Shown here: positions 16,384 through 24,571 of the stretch, piece after piece
Layout of the letters: each line of letters starts with the position of its first letter
Position numbering within the stretch: the stretch's first letter is position 1
Source of the DNA: Desulfomicrobium sp. ZS1
GTDB lineage: Bacteria > Desulfobacterota > Desulfovibrionia > Desulfovibrionales > Desulfomicrobiaceae
Reading direction: 5' to 3'
NCBI RefSeq assembly: GCF_024204645.1
Contig: NZ_CP100351.1
Span: 682,001-746,000 of the forward strand
Length of the DNA stretch: 64,000 nt
Notes under the pieces: model-generated
The model's input: the letters and a program-made list of their open reading frames with translations, nothing else
What the model was told of the DNA's origin: nothing
The model's database searches: none
Made by a program: the position numbers and the translations under genes

Positions 16384-16800
16384 CTACACCTCCTCAGAAA
16401 GAATGCTTTCCACTACACCGGCCAACTTATCCGCGCCGGGCTCGTTGCTGATAACCAGCCTTGCGCCCTTGATCATCGTGTCGATCACCTTGTCCTTGCG
16501 GGCCGCCTCGGTCCGTTCCTCTTCAGTTGGACGCAACCGGCGATTGACGTCTTCCTCTTCAACGCGAGCCCGGAGAGCTTCTACCTGGGCCACGGATGCG
16601 GACATGAGCCGATGCCATGCGTCAACGTCGAATTCGTAGTCATTCCACGTCAAAGCCTTCCATGCCTGTGTCAGCACGTCCAGCTCGCCATGGATGCGGC
16701 CAAGTTCGCTTTCTGTTTCGCTCACAAGCTTTTGCATCGCTTGATATGCGGCCTTGGGATCTGCCAATTCGTGATTGATTGCTGTTGCGGTACTAGCCAC
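16384..16800 (-). CDS. Hypothetical element protein, 138 residues, coiled-coil
   Basis: A Glu/Arg-rich, strongly helical protein with likely coiled coils (AYQAMQKLVSETESELGRI and LRARVEEEDVNRRLRPTEEE). GTG 16800 is chosen because AGGAGG sits about 7 bases upstream and it overlaps the preceding stop by 8 bases; an ATG at 16830 lies upstream of that ribosome-binding site. Function unknown. Confidence 0.6.
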   Translation of the reverse strand: MASTATAINHELADPKAAYQAMQKLVSETESELGRIHGELDVLTQAWKALTWNDYEFDVDAWHRLMSASVAQVEALRARVEEEDVNRRLRPTEEERTEAARKDKVIDTMIKGARLVISNEPGADKLAGVVESILSEEV

Positions 16801-16993
16801 GGGACACCTCCTGCGCAGCAGCGCGGGCAATGATCAGGTTCATCTCAGCCATGCCGACACGCAGAGCGCCAATCTGGCGAGGGAAAAGGGCGGGGACTGT
16901 CGACATGATAGCCAGGGGGGTCTTGCCGTCCTGGCAGCGTACGACGTGGACCTTGCAAACCGTGGGAACTGAATTTAGGGACTGTCTAGCCAT
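16793..16993 (-). CDS. Hypothetical element protein, 66 residues
   Basis: Unrecognised small protein. The start has AGGAGGTTC at proper spacing, which is the main support. It contains two cysteines (VCKVHVVRC) and an Ala-rich helical C-terminus. It is translationally coupled to the next gene by an 8-base overlap. Confidence 0.5.
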   Translation of the reverse strand: MARQSLNSVPTVCKVHVVRCQDGKTPLAIMSTVPALFPRQIGALRVGMAEMNLIIARAAAQEVSRG

Positions 16994-17081
16994 GATGAAC
17001 CTCCTGTCGGTTCGTTGCGGTTAGGGCCTTGTGGGAAGTTGGCGCTTCCCGCTTGGCCTGTTTATTTTGGCCTTGAAATTT

Positions 17082-17321
17082 CTATTCGTCCGCCATTTCC
17101 TCGAAAGCCTTGATTGCCCCGAGCTTGACCGCCAAGTCCCTGAGAGAGACGCGAGAGTCTACGACCTCATTCTTTGACGTATCCAAGATGTAGGCATCGC
17201 CTAGGTTCGAGCGTTCGCCTTGGCTGCGGGAGACTCGAAAAGTCTTCTCTTCCTTCGCCAAGATCCTGTTCACTCGGGCCAGTACGGCGCGATGACTGAC
17301 GGGGACTTTCTTCTGTTCCAT
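17082..17321 (-). CDS. Hypothetical element protein, 79 residues
   Basis: Small basic protein starting MEQKKVPVSHRAVLARVNRI. The pattern of a basic helix, then charged beta-like segments (AYILDTSKNEVVDSR) and a helical end, is common in small phage regulators, but no family is recognised. ATG 17321 is favoured because GAGGTGA is adjacent; an ATG at 17351 would add ten residues but has no ribosome-binding site. It is the first gene downstream of the integrase. Confidence 0.55.
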   Translation of the reverse strand: MEQKKVPVSHRAVLARVNRILAKEEKTFRVSRSQGERSNLGDAYILDTSKNEVVDSRVSLRDLAVKLGAIKAFEEMADE

Positions 17322-17423
17322 TTTCACCTCGGGGTTCTGTGTTGCTTCCATGAGTTTACGAATATGTGTTTATGTGAAAACATGCAAGCATTATTTCGTG
17401 AAAATGTGAAGTTGTGTCAAAGA

Positions 17424-18560
17424 TTATTCCTTCCCGGCCACCACTTTCAGCGCCGGGCCTGGGGTCATTACGTCGTCGGCCACAGACGCGGCCCTGCGCA
17501 GCGTGTCGTCTGCCAAGTGCGCGTACCTCTGCGTCATGGCGGGCGTGGCATGGGTCAGCATTTGTTGCAGCGTGAACAGATCCACCTTGCCGGAGCTGGC
17601 CAGCATTGACGCGAACGTATGCCGTAGTCCGTGACATGGGCGGAAGTCCTCGGGCAGTCCTGCCGCCTTTCTGATCCTTGCGCCCCAGAGTCCGACATCT
17701 CTAAACCCGCCTCGCGAGCTTGGCCATACATAGCCGTCGTCGTTCCGTGGCATTGCCTCGAAGATCCTGATCGCAGCAGCGGGGAGGGGAACAGACTTGG
17801 CCTTTCCACTTTTGGCGGTCTGAGCCCGCAGGGTCAAAAAACCCTTGGCCAGATCCAGATCTTCCCACCGCACCGCAGCCAGAGCCCGGCGTCTAATTCC
17901 GGTCAGCAGCATGATGCGAAAATAATCTGCTATATGCTGATCGTCCCACTCTTCGAGCGCCTGCCAATAGCGGGTCAGTTGCTCGGGGGTCATGCACTCA
18001 GTCCGCTGGTTATCGAATTTTGGGAACTCGAAGCGCAGGCCGGGATCTTTGATCAATTCCTGCTCGCCACCCCACCGCAGCAGTTGAGCCAGCAGGGCCA
18101 TATTAATTTTGACGGTTGCAGGGGAGAGGTTGCGCTGTTCGAGGTCGCGGCGGAATCTTGTCACGTCAAAGTTGCAGATCTCTTCAGCCACGCGCTTTCC
18201 GAAAAAACGGCCAAGGTGGATCTTGTATCTGCTGATAGTAGAGTCGAGCCCTCGCGTATGCTTCCGGCCTTCGAGCCACTTTTCCCAGAGTTGGGCCACA
18301 GTCAGCAGCGGCCGGGCGTCGTCCTTTGTATTTGTGACAGCGGCAATTCGACGTGATCGCCATGCGCTGGCCTCCTGGGGGGTCTCCGCTGGTCGGGTCT
18401 CGGGGCCGTCGTCGATCAGCACTTTTGCTGCCTCTTCGTAGACTTTCCCGTCACGCTTAAAGACGACGTAGTAGCGTCGGACGGGCTTGCCCGTGGTGGA
18501 CTTGCCTTCAGTATAGTAAACACCTGGATATTTTGTCTTATTTCTGCCCTGTGCTGCCAT
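17424..18560 (-). CDS. int: Tyrosine recombinase / phage-type integrase
   Basis: A 378-residue integrase with three recognisable parts: an N-terminal arm-binding region (about residues 1-80), a SAM-like core-binding domain (about 85-185, with VAQLWEKWLEGRK), and a catalytic domain. The catalytic residues are visible: the first Arg in LLTGIRRRAL, Lys in AKSGKAKSVPLP, the box-II HGLRH, and the nucleophile Tyr in MTQRYAHL. It lies at the right end, pointing inward, next to candidate arm sites and the right core repeat, so it is the likely recombinase for integration and excision at the opgH start. Confidence 0.93.
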   Translation of the reverse strand: MAAQGRNKTKYPGVYYTEGKSTTGKPVRRYYVVFKRDGKVYEEAAKVLIDDGPETRPAETPQEASAWRSRRIAAVTNTKDDARPLLTVAQLWEKWLEGRKHTRGLDSTISRYKIHLGRFFGKRVAEEICNFDVTRFRRDLEQRNLSPATVKINMALLAQLLRWGGEQELIKDPGLRFEFPKFDNQRTECMTPEQLTRYWQALEEWDDQHIADYFRIMLLTGIRRRALAAVRWEDLDLAKGFLTLRAQTAKSGKAKSVPLPAAAIRIFEAMPRNDDGYVWPSSRGGFRDVGLWGARIRKAAGLPEDFRPCHGLRHTFASMLASSGKVDLFTLQQMLTHATPAMTQRYAHLADDTLRRAASVADDVMTPGPALKVVAGKE

Positions 18561-18579
18561 GTCTGATCGCCTCCAGTTT

Positions 18580-18602
18580 TTACCCTACCTAAAACCCAAC
18601 CT
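18580..18602. repeat. Candidate integrase arm-type sites, right end
   Basis: Two boxes, ACCCTACCT (18582-18590) and ACCCAACCT (18594-18602), are spaced 12 bp apart, exactly as at the left end. The 21 bases from 18580 match the left copy at 19 positions. They lie just upstream of the integrase gene. Confidence 0.6.
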
Positions 18603-18705
18603 GCAAGGCAAAATTAGGTGAAAATGGGGAGAATGGCAAGAAAAGAAAATGAGCTTAGGCAATGAATATCAAGGATTGAGAAGGAATAGAGAGAAGTTGA
18701 GAGAA

Positions 18706-18714
18706 ACCCTACCT
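18706..18714. repeat. Third ACCCTACCT box, 4 bp inside the right core
   Basis: It is identical to the box at 18582-18590 and immediately adjoins the 14-bp core. It may be a further integrase-binding site. Confidence 0.45.
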
Positions 18715-18718
18715 GATG

Positions 18719-18732
18719 AATTCTCGTTTCAT
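18719..18732 (-). repeat. att core, right copy (old opgH start with native ribosome-binding site)
   Basis: On the minus strand ATGAAACGAGAATT is preceded by AAGGA and a 5-base spacer, the original translation signal of opgH. In the integrated state this start leads only to seven residues (MKREFIR) and a stop. Confidence 0.85.
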
Positions 18733-18848
18733 GAAGTTCCTTGGTGGAGCGTCCGGTCCATGGCGAATGGAGACATGGCGCGGCTTTATGAAAATCCGGG
18801 CAATTCGCCTGCGAGTGTTATAAAAAAACGGAGTTGCGTAAACCGTTG

Positions 18849-19343
18849 CTAGCGCAAGGTCGCGTCGAGAATATAGAGTCCTGCGAGCAGGAGCGCGTAC
18901 TGAAAAATATCGATCAGGCGCGTGTTGAAAAAATACGCGGTTATGTTCCAAAGAGGCCGCCCAAGTCGCAAAAACACGCGCACCCAGGGCCGCCTGTCCA
19001 TCTCTTCGGGTTTCATGTGCATGCGTTGCAGTGGCGGTCCCGGCACCACGAAAAGTGGAATCGGCTGCTCCGCCAGGAGCTCCCGCAGGATGGTCATGGC
19101 TCTGGCTTCGGCCTGGGACGGGTTGTTGCCGGGGTCTTCCGCCAGCGCGGTCAGCGTCTTCAAGGCCAGTTCGTGGCGGCTTTTCTCCGGCAAGGGCAGA
19201 TGCCGCAGATAGGCCGCGATCCTGCGGCCCGCTGCTTCCAGCCTGGTCTCGAGGATCGTGGCCGCTGTCTCGACTGGAGGGCGGAAGACGCCTGAATTGC
19301 AGGCGTCGTACGGCAGAGGAGGCTCCGTGGTTTTGTTTTTCAT
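18849..19343 (-). CDS. Small membrane-anchored protein of the opgGH operon
   Basis: A 164-residue protein with a helical soluble part (residues 20-90) and one C-terminal membrane segment (IDIFQYALLLAGLYIL). Its ATG shares one base with the opgG stop, so the two are coupled. Before the element inserted, opgH started about 116 bases downstream. OpgH here lacks the long N-terminal extension found in E. coli MdoH, so this gene may supply an equivalent accessory or membrane function; that is an inference. No family is recognised. An upstream ATG at 19367 is possible but lies inside opgG. Confidence 0.75.
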   Translation of the reverse strand: MKNKTTEPPLPYDACNSGVFRPPVETAATILETRLEAAGRRIAAYLRHLPLPEKSRHELALKTLTALAEDPGNNPSQAEARAMTILRELLAEQPIPLFVVPGPPLQRMHMKPEEMDRRPWVRVFLRLGRPLWNITAYFFNTRLIDIFQYALLLAGLYILDATLR

Positions 19344-20899
19344 CAGAGTTTGATGGCGTAGGTCCATGTTTCGGTCAGCGGGGTTACGCCGTGTTGCAGG
19401 ATTGCCCGCATTTCGATGCTTGGCCTTTTGTCCGGCAGGACCATGGAAAGGGCGGAAGCCGAATCGGGTTCAATTTCAAATACCAGACGCCAACTGTCGG
19501 TGACAGGATTTTTATAGACGCGTTTTTCCAGGAGCTTGCCGCCCATTCCGACCCAGACATTGGCGTCCAGGGCCGCGTCGTCCGGCAGATCTTCAAGCTT
19601 ACCACCCTTGAACTCAAGCACGAACAGTCTGGAATTGGGCGTTTTTCCCTTCCCGGTGCGCGTGAAGATGACCTGGCCCTCGGGAGAGGTCACGCGTTTG
19701 GGCGGCGCCCAGCGAAGCCTGTAGTCAAAGGCGATGGGCTGGCCCGGCTGCGGATTTGTGTCGGGAGCCCAGAAGGTGACGATATTGTCGTGGATCTCCT
19801 CCGGTGAGGGAATCTGCACCAGATGAAGTTTGCCTGGTCCCCAGTCGCCCTTGGGTTCGATCCAGGCGCTGGGCCTGGCCTCGTATTTGGCCTCAAGGTC
19901 GAGGTAGTTCGCGTAATCCGTGTCGCGCTGCATGAGGCCCATGCCGCGAATGTTGGGCGCGCTGAAGACATTGACGGACAGGGATTTGGGGTTTTGCAAT
20001 GGCCGCCAGATCCACTCGTTGTTGTCGAATGCGGCCATGAGGCCATCGGAGTCATGGACTTCGGGTCTGAAGTCGTCGCTCACGCGAGGATTGGAGTTTT
20101 CCCCGAAGATGAACATGCTGGTCAAGGGCGCGATTCCGAGTTTGGCCACCGGTTCGCGTAAAAAGAGAATGGATTCGACGTCGAGCATAGTTTCCGCTCC
20201 AGTCGTGATCTCGAAACGATAGGCTCCGGCTACGCGGCGTGAGTCCAGCAGAGCGTAGACGGTGATGGACTTGTCCTTCTTGCCGGGCTTTACGATCCAG
20301 AATTCTTTGAAAAAAGGAAACTCCTCGCCGGACGGCTCCGCCGTGTCGATGGCCAGGCCACGGGCGGACAGGCCGTAGTTCTGCCCCTTGCCCACGGCCC
20401 TGAAATAGCTGGCTCCAAGAAAGACCAGAAACTCATCCAGATAGTTCTTGGTATTGATGGCGGTGTGGATGCGAAATCCGGCATACCCCATTTCCGTCGG
20501 GATCTGCGTGGCGAAGTTGTTCTTTCCGTAATCGAAGGCCCCGGTATCAAAGGCTAGGCGGGTGGGAACATTCTTTTCCACCACGTTGACGGCTATGGTG
20601 CGGTCATAGAACAGCCCTGGATGGAAGAATTGCAGCTCAAAGGGCAGTTTGTCTGCGCGCCACAGGCTTTTTTCCGGGACAAAGCGAATGTCCCGCCATT
20701 GGTCGTATGAGATGGTTTTAAGGACCTCGGGCACCTGTCCTAGGTTGTCTTCATACGGTTTGGCCGCGAGCGCTTGCGCCATGGCCGCAACATCCTGCAG
20801 CCCGAAGCCTGGTGCCTGGACCTGGGCCTGGGCCGGAAGGGTAGATAAAAAGAGGAAGAGTCCGGCCATAAGGCCGAACAATCCGTTATGTCTGAGCAT
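19343..20899 (-). CDS. opgG: Periplasmic glucan biosynthesis protein OpgG (MdoG family)
   Basis: A 518-residue secreted protein needed with OpgH to make osmoregulated periplasmic glucans. It is thought to act on the nascent beta-1,2 chain in the periplasm. The signal peptide ends near LSTLPAQAQ. The large beta-sandwich MdoG domain follows (SYDQWRDIRF, ELQFFHPGLFYDR, and FGENSNPR), and then a smaller Ig-like C-terminal domain ending ETWTYAIKL. Length fits the family. It heads the operon opgG, small membrane gene, opgH that is now interrupted by the integrated element. Confidence 0.93.
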   Translation of the reverse strand: MLRHNGLFGLMAGLFLFLSTLPAQAQVQAPGFGLQDVAAMAQALAAKPYEDNLGQVPEVLKTISYDQWRDIRFVPEKSLWRADKLPFELQFFHPGLFYDRTIAVNVVEKNVPTRLAFDTGAFDYGKNNFATQIPTEMGYAGFRIHTAINTKNYLDEFLVFLGASYFRAVGKGQNYGLSARGLAIDTAEPSGEEFPFFKEFWIVKPGKKDKSITVYALLDSRRVAGAYRFEITTGAETMLDVESILFLREPVAKLGIAPLTSMFIFGENSNPRVSDDFRPEVHDSDGLMAAFDNNEWIWRPLQNPKSLSVNVFSAPNIRGMGLMQRDTDYANYLDLEAKYEARPSAWIEPKGDWGPGKLHLVQIPSPEEIHDNIVTFWAPDTNPQPGQPIAFDYRLRWAPPKRVTSPEGQVIFTRTGKGKTPNSRLFVLEFKGGKLEDLPDDAALDANVWVGMGGKLLEKRVYKNPVTDSWRLVFEIEPDSASALSMVLPDKRPSIEMRAILQHGVTPLTETWTYAIKL

Positions 20900-21154
20900 G
20901 CTTGATTCTCCTGCTGAGAAATGTTGCCCATCACAGGACGGGCAATTTTCGGTATTTCCACTTGTGCTTTTCGATGACGCTCGTCAAGAGCTAAGAAATG
21001 CCTCGCCAGCCTTTGACATCCGTGGCTTGCGCCATTCGTTTCGCTGGATTTTTCACGAAAGAGGGTGTGCTTCAAGCACGAGAAGTTAAGAGCTGGAAGA
21101 GAGGCCCGGCCGAAAACGTGTCGGAGGGATTGATTCCGGCCAGGCCGAGGGGTT

Positions 21155-22744
21155 TTATGATTGCTGTCTGCGGTGATCGACTCGCCCTTTGGCGATGAGC
21201 TCTTCAAGGTTGAATTTTCTGACCCGGTAACCCATCTGGCGGGGCGTGAGGTTCAGTTCCCGGGCGGCCTTGTACTGAATCCAGGCGTTTCGTTTGAGCG
21301 CCGCCAGGACTTCTCGGCGTTCGGTTTCCTTGAGCGGCTGGTAAAAATCTTCCTGCTCGGGATGAGCGGGCGGTTCGGGAGCGTGCCTGGCCGGTCCGGG
21401 CCGGTGTGTTTCAGGCGTGAGGAACCCGCGCACCAGCTCCGCTTCTACCGGCTTGTCGTCGGTCAGAATGACCAGCCGCTCCACCAGGTTTTCCAGTTCG
21501 CGCACATTGCCGGGCCAGTCATAGGCCAGCAGCAGGTCGAGGGCGCCCGGGGTCAAAGTCAGGCTGCGGCCGTATTCGCGTTCCATTTCCTTTTGAAAAT
21601 GATTGAGGAGGCGTGGAATATCTTCCTTGCGCTCCCGGACAGCCGGTACATGCACAGGGAAGACGTTCAGGCGGTAGTACAGGTCTTCGCGGAAAAGCCC
21701 GTGGCCGACGAGGGCTTCCAATTCGCGGTTGGTGGCGCTGATGATGCGCACATCGACTTTACGCGTCTTGTTGCTGCCGATGCGTTCGAATTCGCGTTCC
21801 TGCAGCACGCGCAGCAGCTTGGATTGCAGAGTGAGGGGCAACTCCCCGATTTCATCAAGAAAAATAGTGCCCAGGTGCGCATCTTCAAAACGGCCCGGTT
21901 TTGTGCTGTTGGCTCCGGTGAAAGCCCCTTTTTCGTAGCCGAAGAGTTCGGCTTCAAGCAGATTCTCAGGGATGGCGGCGCAGTTGACCTTGATGAAGGG
22001 ATGGGTTTTGCGGTCCGACAGTTCATGAATGATCCGGCCGATGAGGGTCTTGCCCGTTCCCGATTCCCCGAGGAGCAGAACCGTGGCTTTGGTGATGGCG
22101 ACTTTGGCTACGTATTGTTCCACTTCCAGCATGGTCTGGCTCTTGCCGACGATGTAGGGGCCGTGATTCTCCCTGGCGATCTGGTACTTGAGGGATGTGT
22201 TCTCCTGCTTGAGGGCGGCCTCTCTTTTTTTTACTTTTTCGTTAAGACTTAAGAATTGAGAAATGAGGGTGGCCACCACGGTCAGAAATTCCGTGTCGGC
22301 GTCGAGTTGCTCCTGGCCCGTGAAGACGCGGTCCACGTTCATGACCCCGATGGGGCTGCCGTGCAGTAGAATGGGCACGCCCACAAACGATATGCGCTCT
22401 TGGCTGATGCGCCGTGTGCCGGTCTTGTCCAGAAAGAGGGGTTCAAGGGAGATGTCCGGGACCACGTATGGCTTAGCCGTGCGAAAAATGATCCCCGTGA
22501 TTCCTTCGTCCATGCGATAGACGCCGCGCTGTTTTTCCAGGGCCGAGAGGCCGTAGGAAGTGGAGATGGCCAGACGGCCCGAGAGGGGGTCGTACAGGGT
22601 GACCGTGGCCCTGCGCATGCTCATGGTGTCGGACAGGATTTTCAGAATTGATTCCAGCGCGCTTTCCAGGTCCAGGGCCTGGTCGATGACCTTGCTGATG
22701 GCCAGCAGGACGCGCAGTTCTGTGGAACAGGTTGAGGTGCTCAT
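21155..22744 (-). CDS. NifA-like sigma-54-dependent transcriptional activator
   Basis: A protein of about 529 residues. An N-terminal GAF sensor domain (about 10-170) is followed by the AAA+ domain with Walker A GESGTGKT, the sigma-54 contact motif GAFTGA and Walker B LGTIFLDEIGELP. A Fis-type HTH lies at the C-terminus (YKAARELNLTPRQMGYRVRK). The TPRQMGYRVRK ending is the style seen in NifA proteins. No nif genes lie nearby, so the target is unknown and the name NifA is only a family label. ATG 22744 is used; a TTG at 22774 is in frame. Confidence 0.88.
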   Translation of the reverse strand: MSTSTCSTELRVLLAISKVIDQALDLESALESILKILSDTMSMRRATVTLYDPLSGRLAISTSYGLSALEKQRGVYRMDEGITGIIFRTAKPYVVPDISLEPLFLDKTGTRRISQERISFVGVPILLHGSPIGVMNVDRVFTGQEQLDADTEFLTVVATLISQFLSLNEKVKKREAALKQENTSLKYQIARENHGPYIVGKSQTMLEVEQYVAKVAITKATVLLLGESGTGKTLIGRIIHELSDRKTHPFIKVNCAAIPENLLEAELFGYEKGAFTGANSTKPGRFEDAHLGTIFLDEIGELPLTLQSKLLRVLQEREFERIGSNKTRKVDVRIISATNRELEALVGHGLFREDLYYRLNVFPVHVPAVRERKEDIPRLLNHFQKEMEREYGRSLTLTPGALDLLLAYDWPGNVRELENLVERLVILTDDKPVEAELVRGFLTPETHRPGPARHAPEPPAHPEQEDFYQPLKETERREVLAALKRNAWIQYKAARELNLTPRQMGYRVRKFNLEELIAKGRVDHRRQQS

Positions 22745-22999
22745 GGCGGCTACCAAGCAACAAGGATGCCGCAATGGTCAACGCAAACGAAGCCATGGTG
22801 TGTCCAAGACTTTGTTGTCAAATGAAAAGATAAAATATTTTAATATTAGATGGTTAAGGCGTAAACTGGGGGGGCTGGAAGATTGGGCTGCATGGAAAGA
22901 ATTTTCTGAATCGATGGCTGTGTGCCATCATAATTTACTTTTTTGTAATTTCATTCCGAATTGTTGGTGGTTAATTTGGGATGGTTTAAACAAAATTGA

Positions 23000-24382
23000 T
23001 TAATTTTTCTTCGTGGCGTCTGCAGAGCCGGTCCCTTGGCATTGCGCAGGTTCGATATCGCGCAGCAATGTTGTGGCGGCAGTGTGGTCGAGGTCGTTTC
23101 GCAGCGTGTCCAGGCAAGCGGCTATGGCCGCAAGCTTGGGTTGGTCATGGGTAAAGCTCGGGTTCGCATGAGCATTGTCGACGGCATCGAGCACGTCCCA
23201 GACGGTAATGTTGGCGCTGTCGCGGGCCGGTTGCAGTTGGGGCGTTTCGTCCCCTTCGGATTGAACCCGGTGCAGGAGGTGCGTGTGAACCAGCATGTTG
23301 ATCATTTCGGAGGTTTCACTGCGGGACATGTCAAACTCCGAGGCAATGGTTTCTTCGCTTAAGCTCGGTTCATCGCGGTGAAAGCGCTGCACGATCTCAT
23401 GGCAGATCGCCAGCGCCAGCAGCCTGGTTTGCGCCATGCTCCGCTCGCGCCATTTCGGCTCTGCCGCGACGGTGTCTGAATGGGGAAAGAAGTGGGCGAT
23501 CTCGGCCCCGAAGAGAACAATATGCCAACTCAGTTGCAGCCAGATCAAAAAGAGGGGCAGGGCCGCGAAGCTGCCGTAAATGGCATTGTAGCTGGCCACG
23601 TTGATTTGAAAAGCGATGTAGCTGACCTGCAGGAGCTGGTACGCCGATCCTGCCAGGATGCCGGCCAGCAGTGCGCCTGCGAACTGGACACGGGTATTGG
23701 GCATGATCAGGTAAAGGAGGGTGAAGAGGGCCCAGAGCAGCAGGTAGGGGGCGAAACCCAGGCCCAGGGAGACTGCCGGGTCGAGCACGCCGGGCATGCC
23801 GACTTGATTGGAAATGGCCCGCACCTGGGATGCGATGAATACGGTGGCGCTGCCGGACAAGATCAGGAGCAGGGGGGCGATGAGCATGATGGCCAGGTAG
23901 TCGCTCAGTCTGCGCGACATCGAGCGCGAGGGGACAGCCCATATTCGATTGAAATTTTGTTCGATTCTGCCAAGAACCTTGATCACGGACCAGAACAGGA
24001 TGATGACGCCGATGCCGGCGATGAGCCCTCCCTTTGTGTTGTCGAGCATGTTGCGGGCGAAGGCGATGACCTGCAGGACCACCTCCTGCTGCGCGGCAAA
24101 ATTGCGGAGCAGTTCTTTTTCAAGCAGCTGTTCAAGTCCGAAGCCTTTGGCGATGCCAAAAGCCATGGCCGCGAGCGGCACCAGAGACAGGAGGGTGTAG
24201 AAGGTCAGGGCGGATGCCTGCAGGGAACCCTGGCGGTTTTGAAAATCTCGGGCCGCGAAGAGGAGGGTCCGCAGCAGGCGGATCACGAACCACGGAGCGG
24301 GCGTGTCTTCGCGCCGGGCATGCACAATGGACCTCGTCACGAAATGCTCGCCTCTGGCCAAAAGGTTGTTGAAATATTCCAT
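23000..24382 (-). CDS. YihY/virulence-factor BrkB family membrane protein with C-terminal winged helix
   Basis: A protein of about 460 residues. Residues 35-300 form the YihY/BrkB domain with six membrane helices (signatures QASALTFYTLLSLVPLAAM and YNAIYGSFAALPLFLIWLQL). A cytoplasmic extension of about 150 residues contains a winged-helix-like segment (ETIASEFDMSRSETSEMINM). The family was once called RNase BN, wrongly; its true function is unsettled. The start is uncertain: ATG 24382 and TTG 24406 both lack a clear ribosome-binding site. Confidence 0.85.
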   Translation of the reverse strand: MEYFNNLLARGEHFVTRSIVHARREDTPAPWFVIRLLRTLLFAARDFQNRQGSLQASALTFYTLLSLVPLAAMAFGIAKGFGLEQLLEKELLRNFAAQQEVVLQVIAFARNMLDNTKGGLIAGIGVIILFWSVIKVLGRIEQNFNRIWAVPSRSMSRRLSDYLAIMLIAPLLLILSGSATVFIASQVRAISNQVGMPGVLDPAVSLGLGFAPYLLLWALFTLLYLIMPNTRVQFAGALLAGILAGSAYQLLQVSYIAFQINVASYNAIYGSFAALPLFLIWLQLSWHIVLFGAEIAHFFPHSDTVAAEPKWRERSMAQTRLLALAICHEIVQRFHRDEPSLSEETIASEFDMSRSETSEMINMLVHTHLLHRVQSEGDETPQLQPARDSANITVWDVLDAVDNAHANPSFTHDQPKLAAIAACLDTLRNDLDHTAATTLLRDIEPAQCQGTGSADATKKN

Positions 24383-24511
24383 GAACGCAAGTCCGGTTTG
24401 TTTCAAGTTTGGCGATCAATACCAACCCTGTGGCCACAACGGGCCGCAGTGTCAACCGGGCAGCAAGGAATGAAGCGTCATCAGGGATGATTTCGCTTCA
24501 CTCCCCCCTTC

Positions 24512-24545
24512 AAAAAAAGCAAGGCCTTGCGCTGGGCAAGGCCTT
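24512..24545 (-). terminator. Rho-independent terminator after hcp
   Basis: On the minus strand a perfect 10-bp stem AAGGCCTTGC / GCAAGGCCTT with a 5-base loop is followed by seven T residues. Confidence 0.95.
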
Positions 24546-24571
24546 GGTGATGCAGGGATGGCGAGTTAATG

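Larger units (their letters stand above)
9053..18732 (-). mobile_element. Integrated P4-like satellite / integrative element inserted at the opgH start codon
   Basis: It is bounded by identical 14-bp repeats (9053-9066 and 18719-18732) that coincide with the first 14 bases of opgH. Inside are a tyrosine integrase near the right end, an AlpA/Vis-like HTH protein, a primase-helicase, an Ogr/Delta-type zinc finger, a DUF5681 protein and about eleven small unknown genes, all on the minus strand. No capsid, portal, terminase, tail or lysis gene is recognisable. Integrase, AlpA-like regulator, primase-helicase and Ogr/Delta regulator are the core set of P4-type satellites; a plasmid-like integrative element is the alternative. 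Length is 9,666 bp from core to core. Confidence 0.85.

Noticed and set aside
18709-18951. 80-codon minus-strand frame across the right att core
   Set aside because: Its only recognisable part is the last seven codons (MKREFIR), which are the leftover opgH start; the rest is intergenic.
21155-22744. Assignment of the sigma-54 activator as the nitrogen-fixation regulator NifA
   Set aside because: Domain order fits, but no nif genes are nearby and GAF-AAA-HTH regulators with other roles look the same, so only a family label was given.
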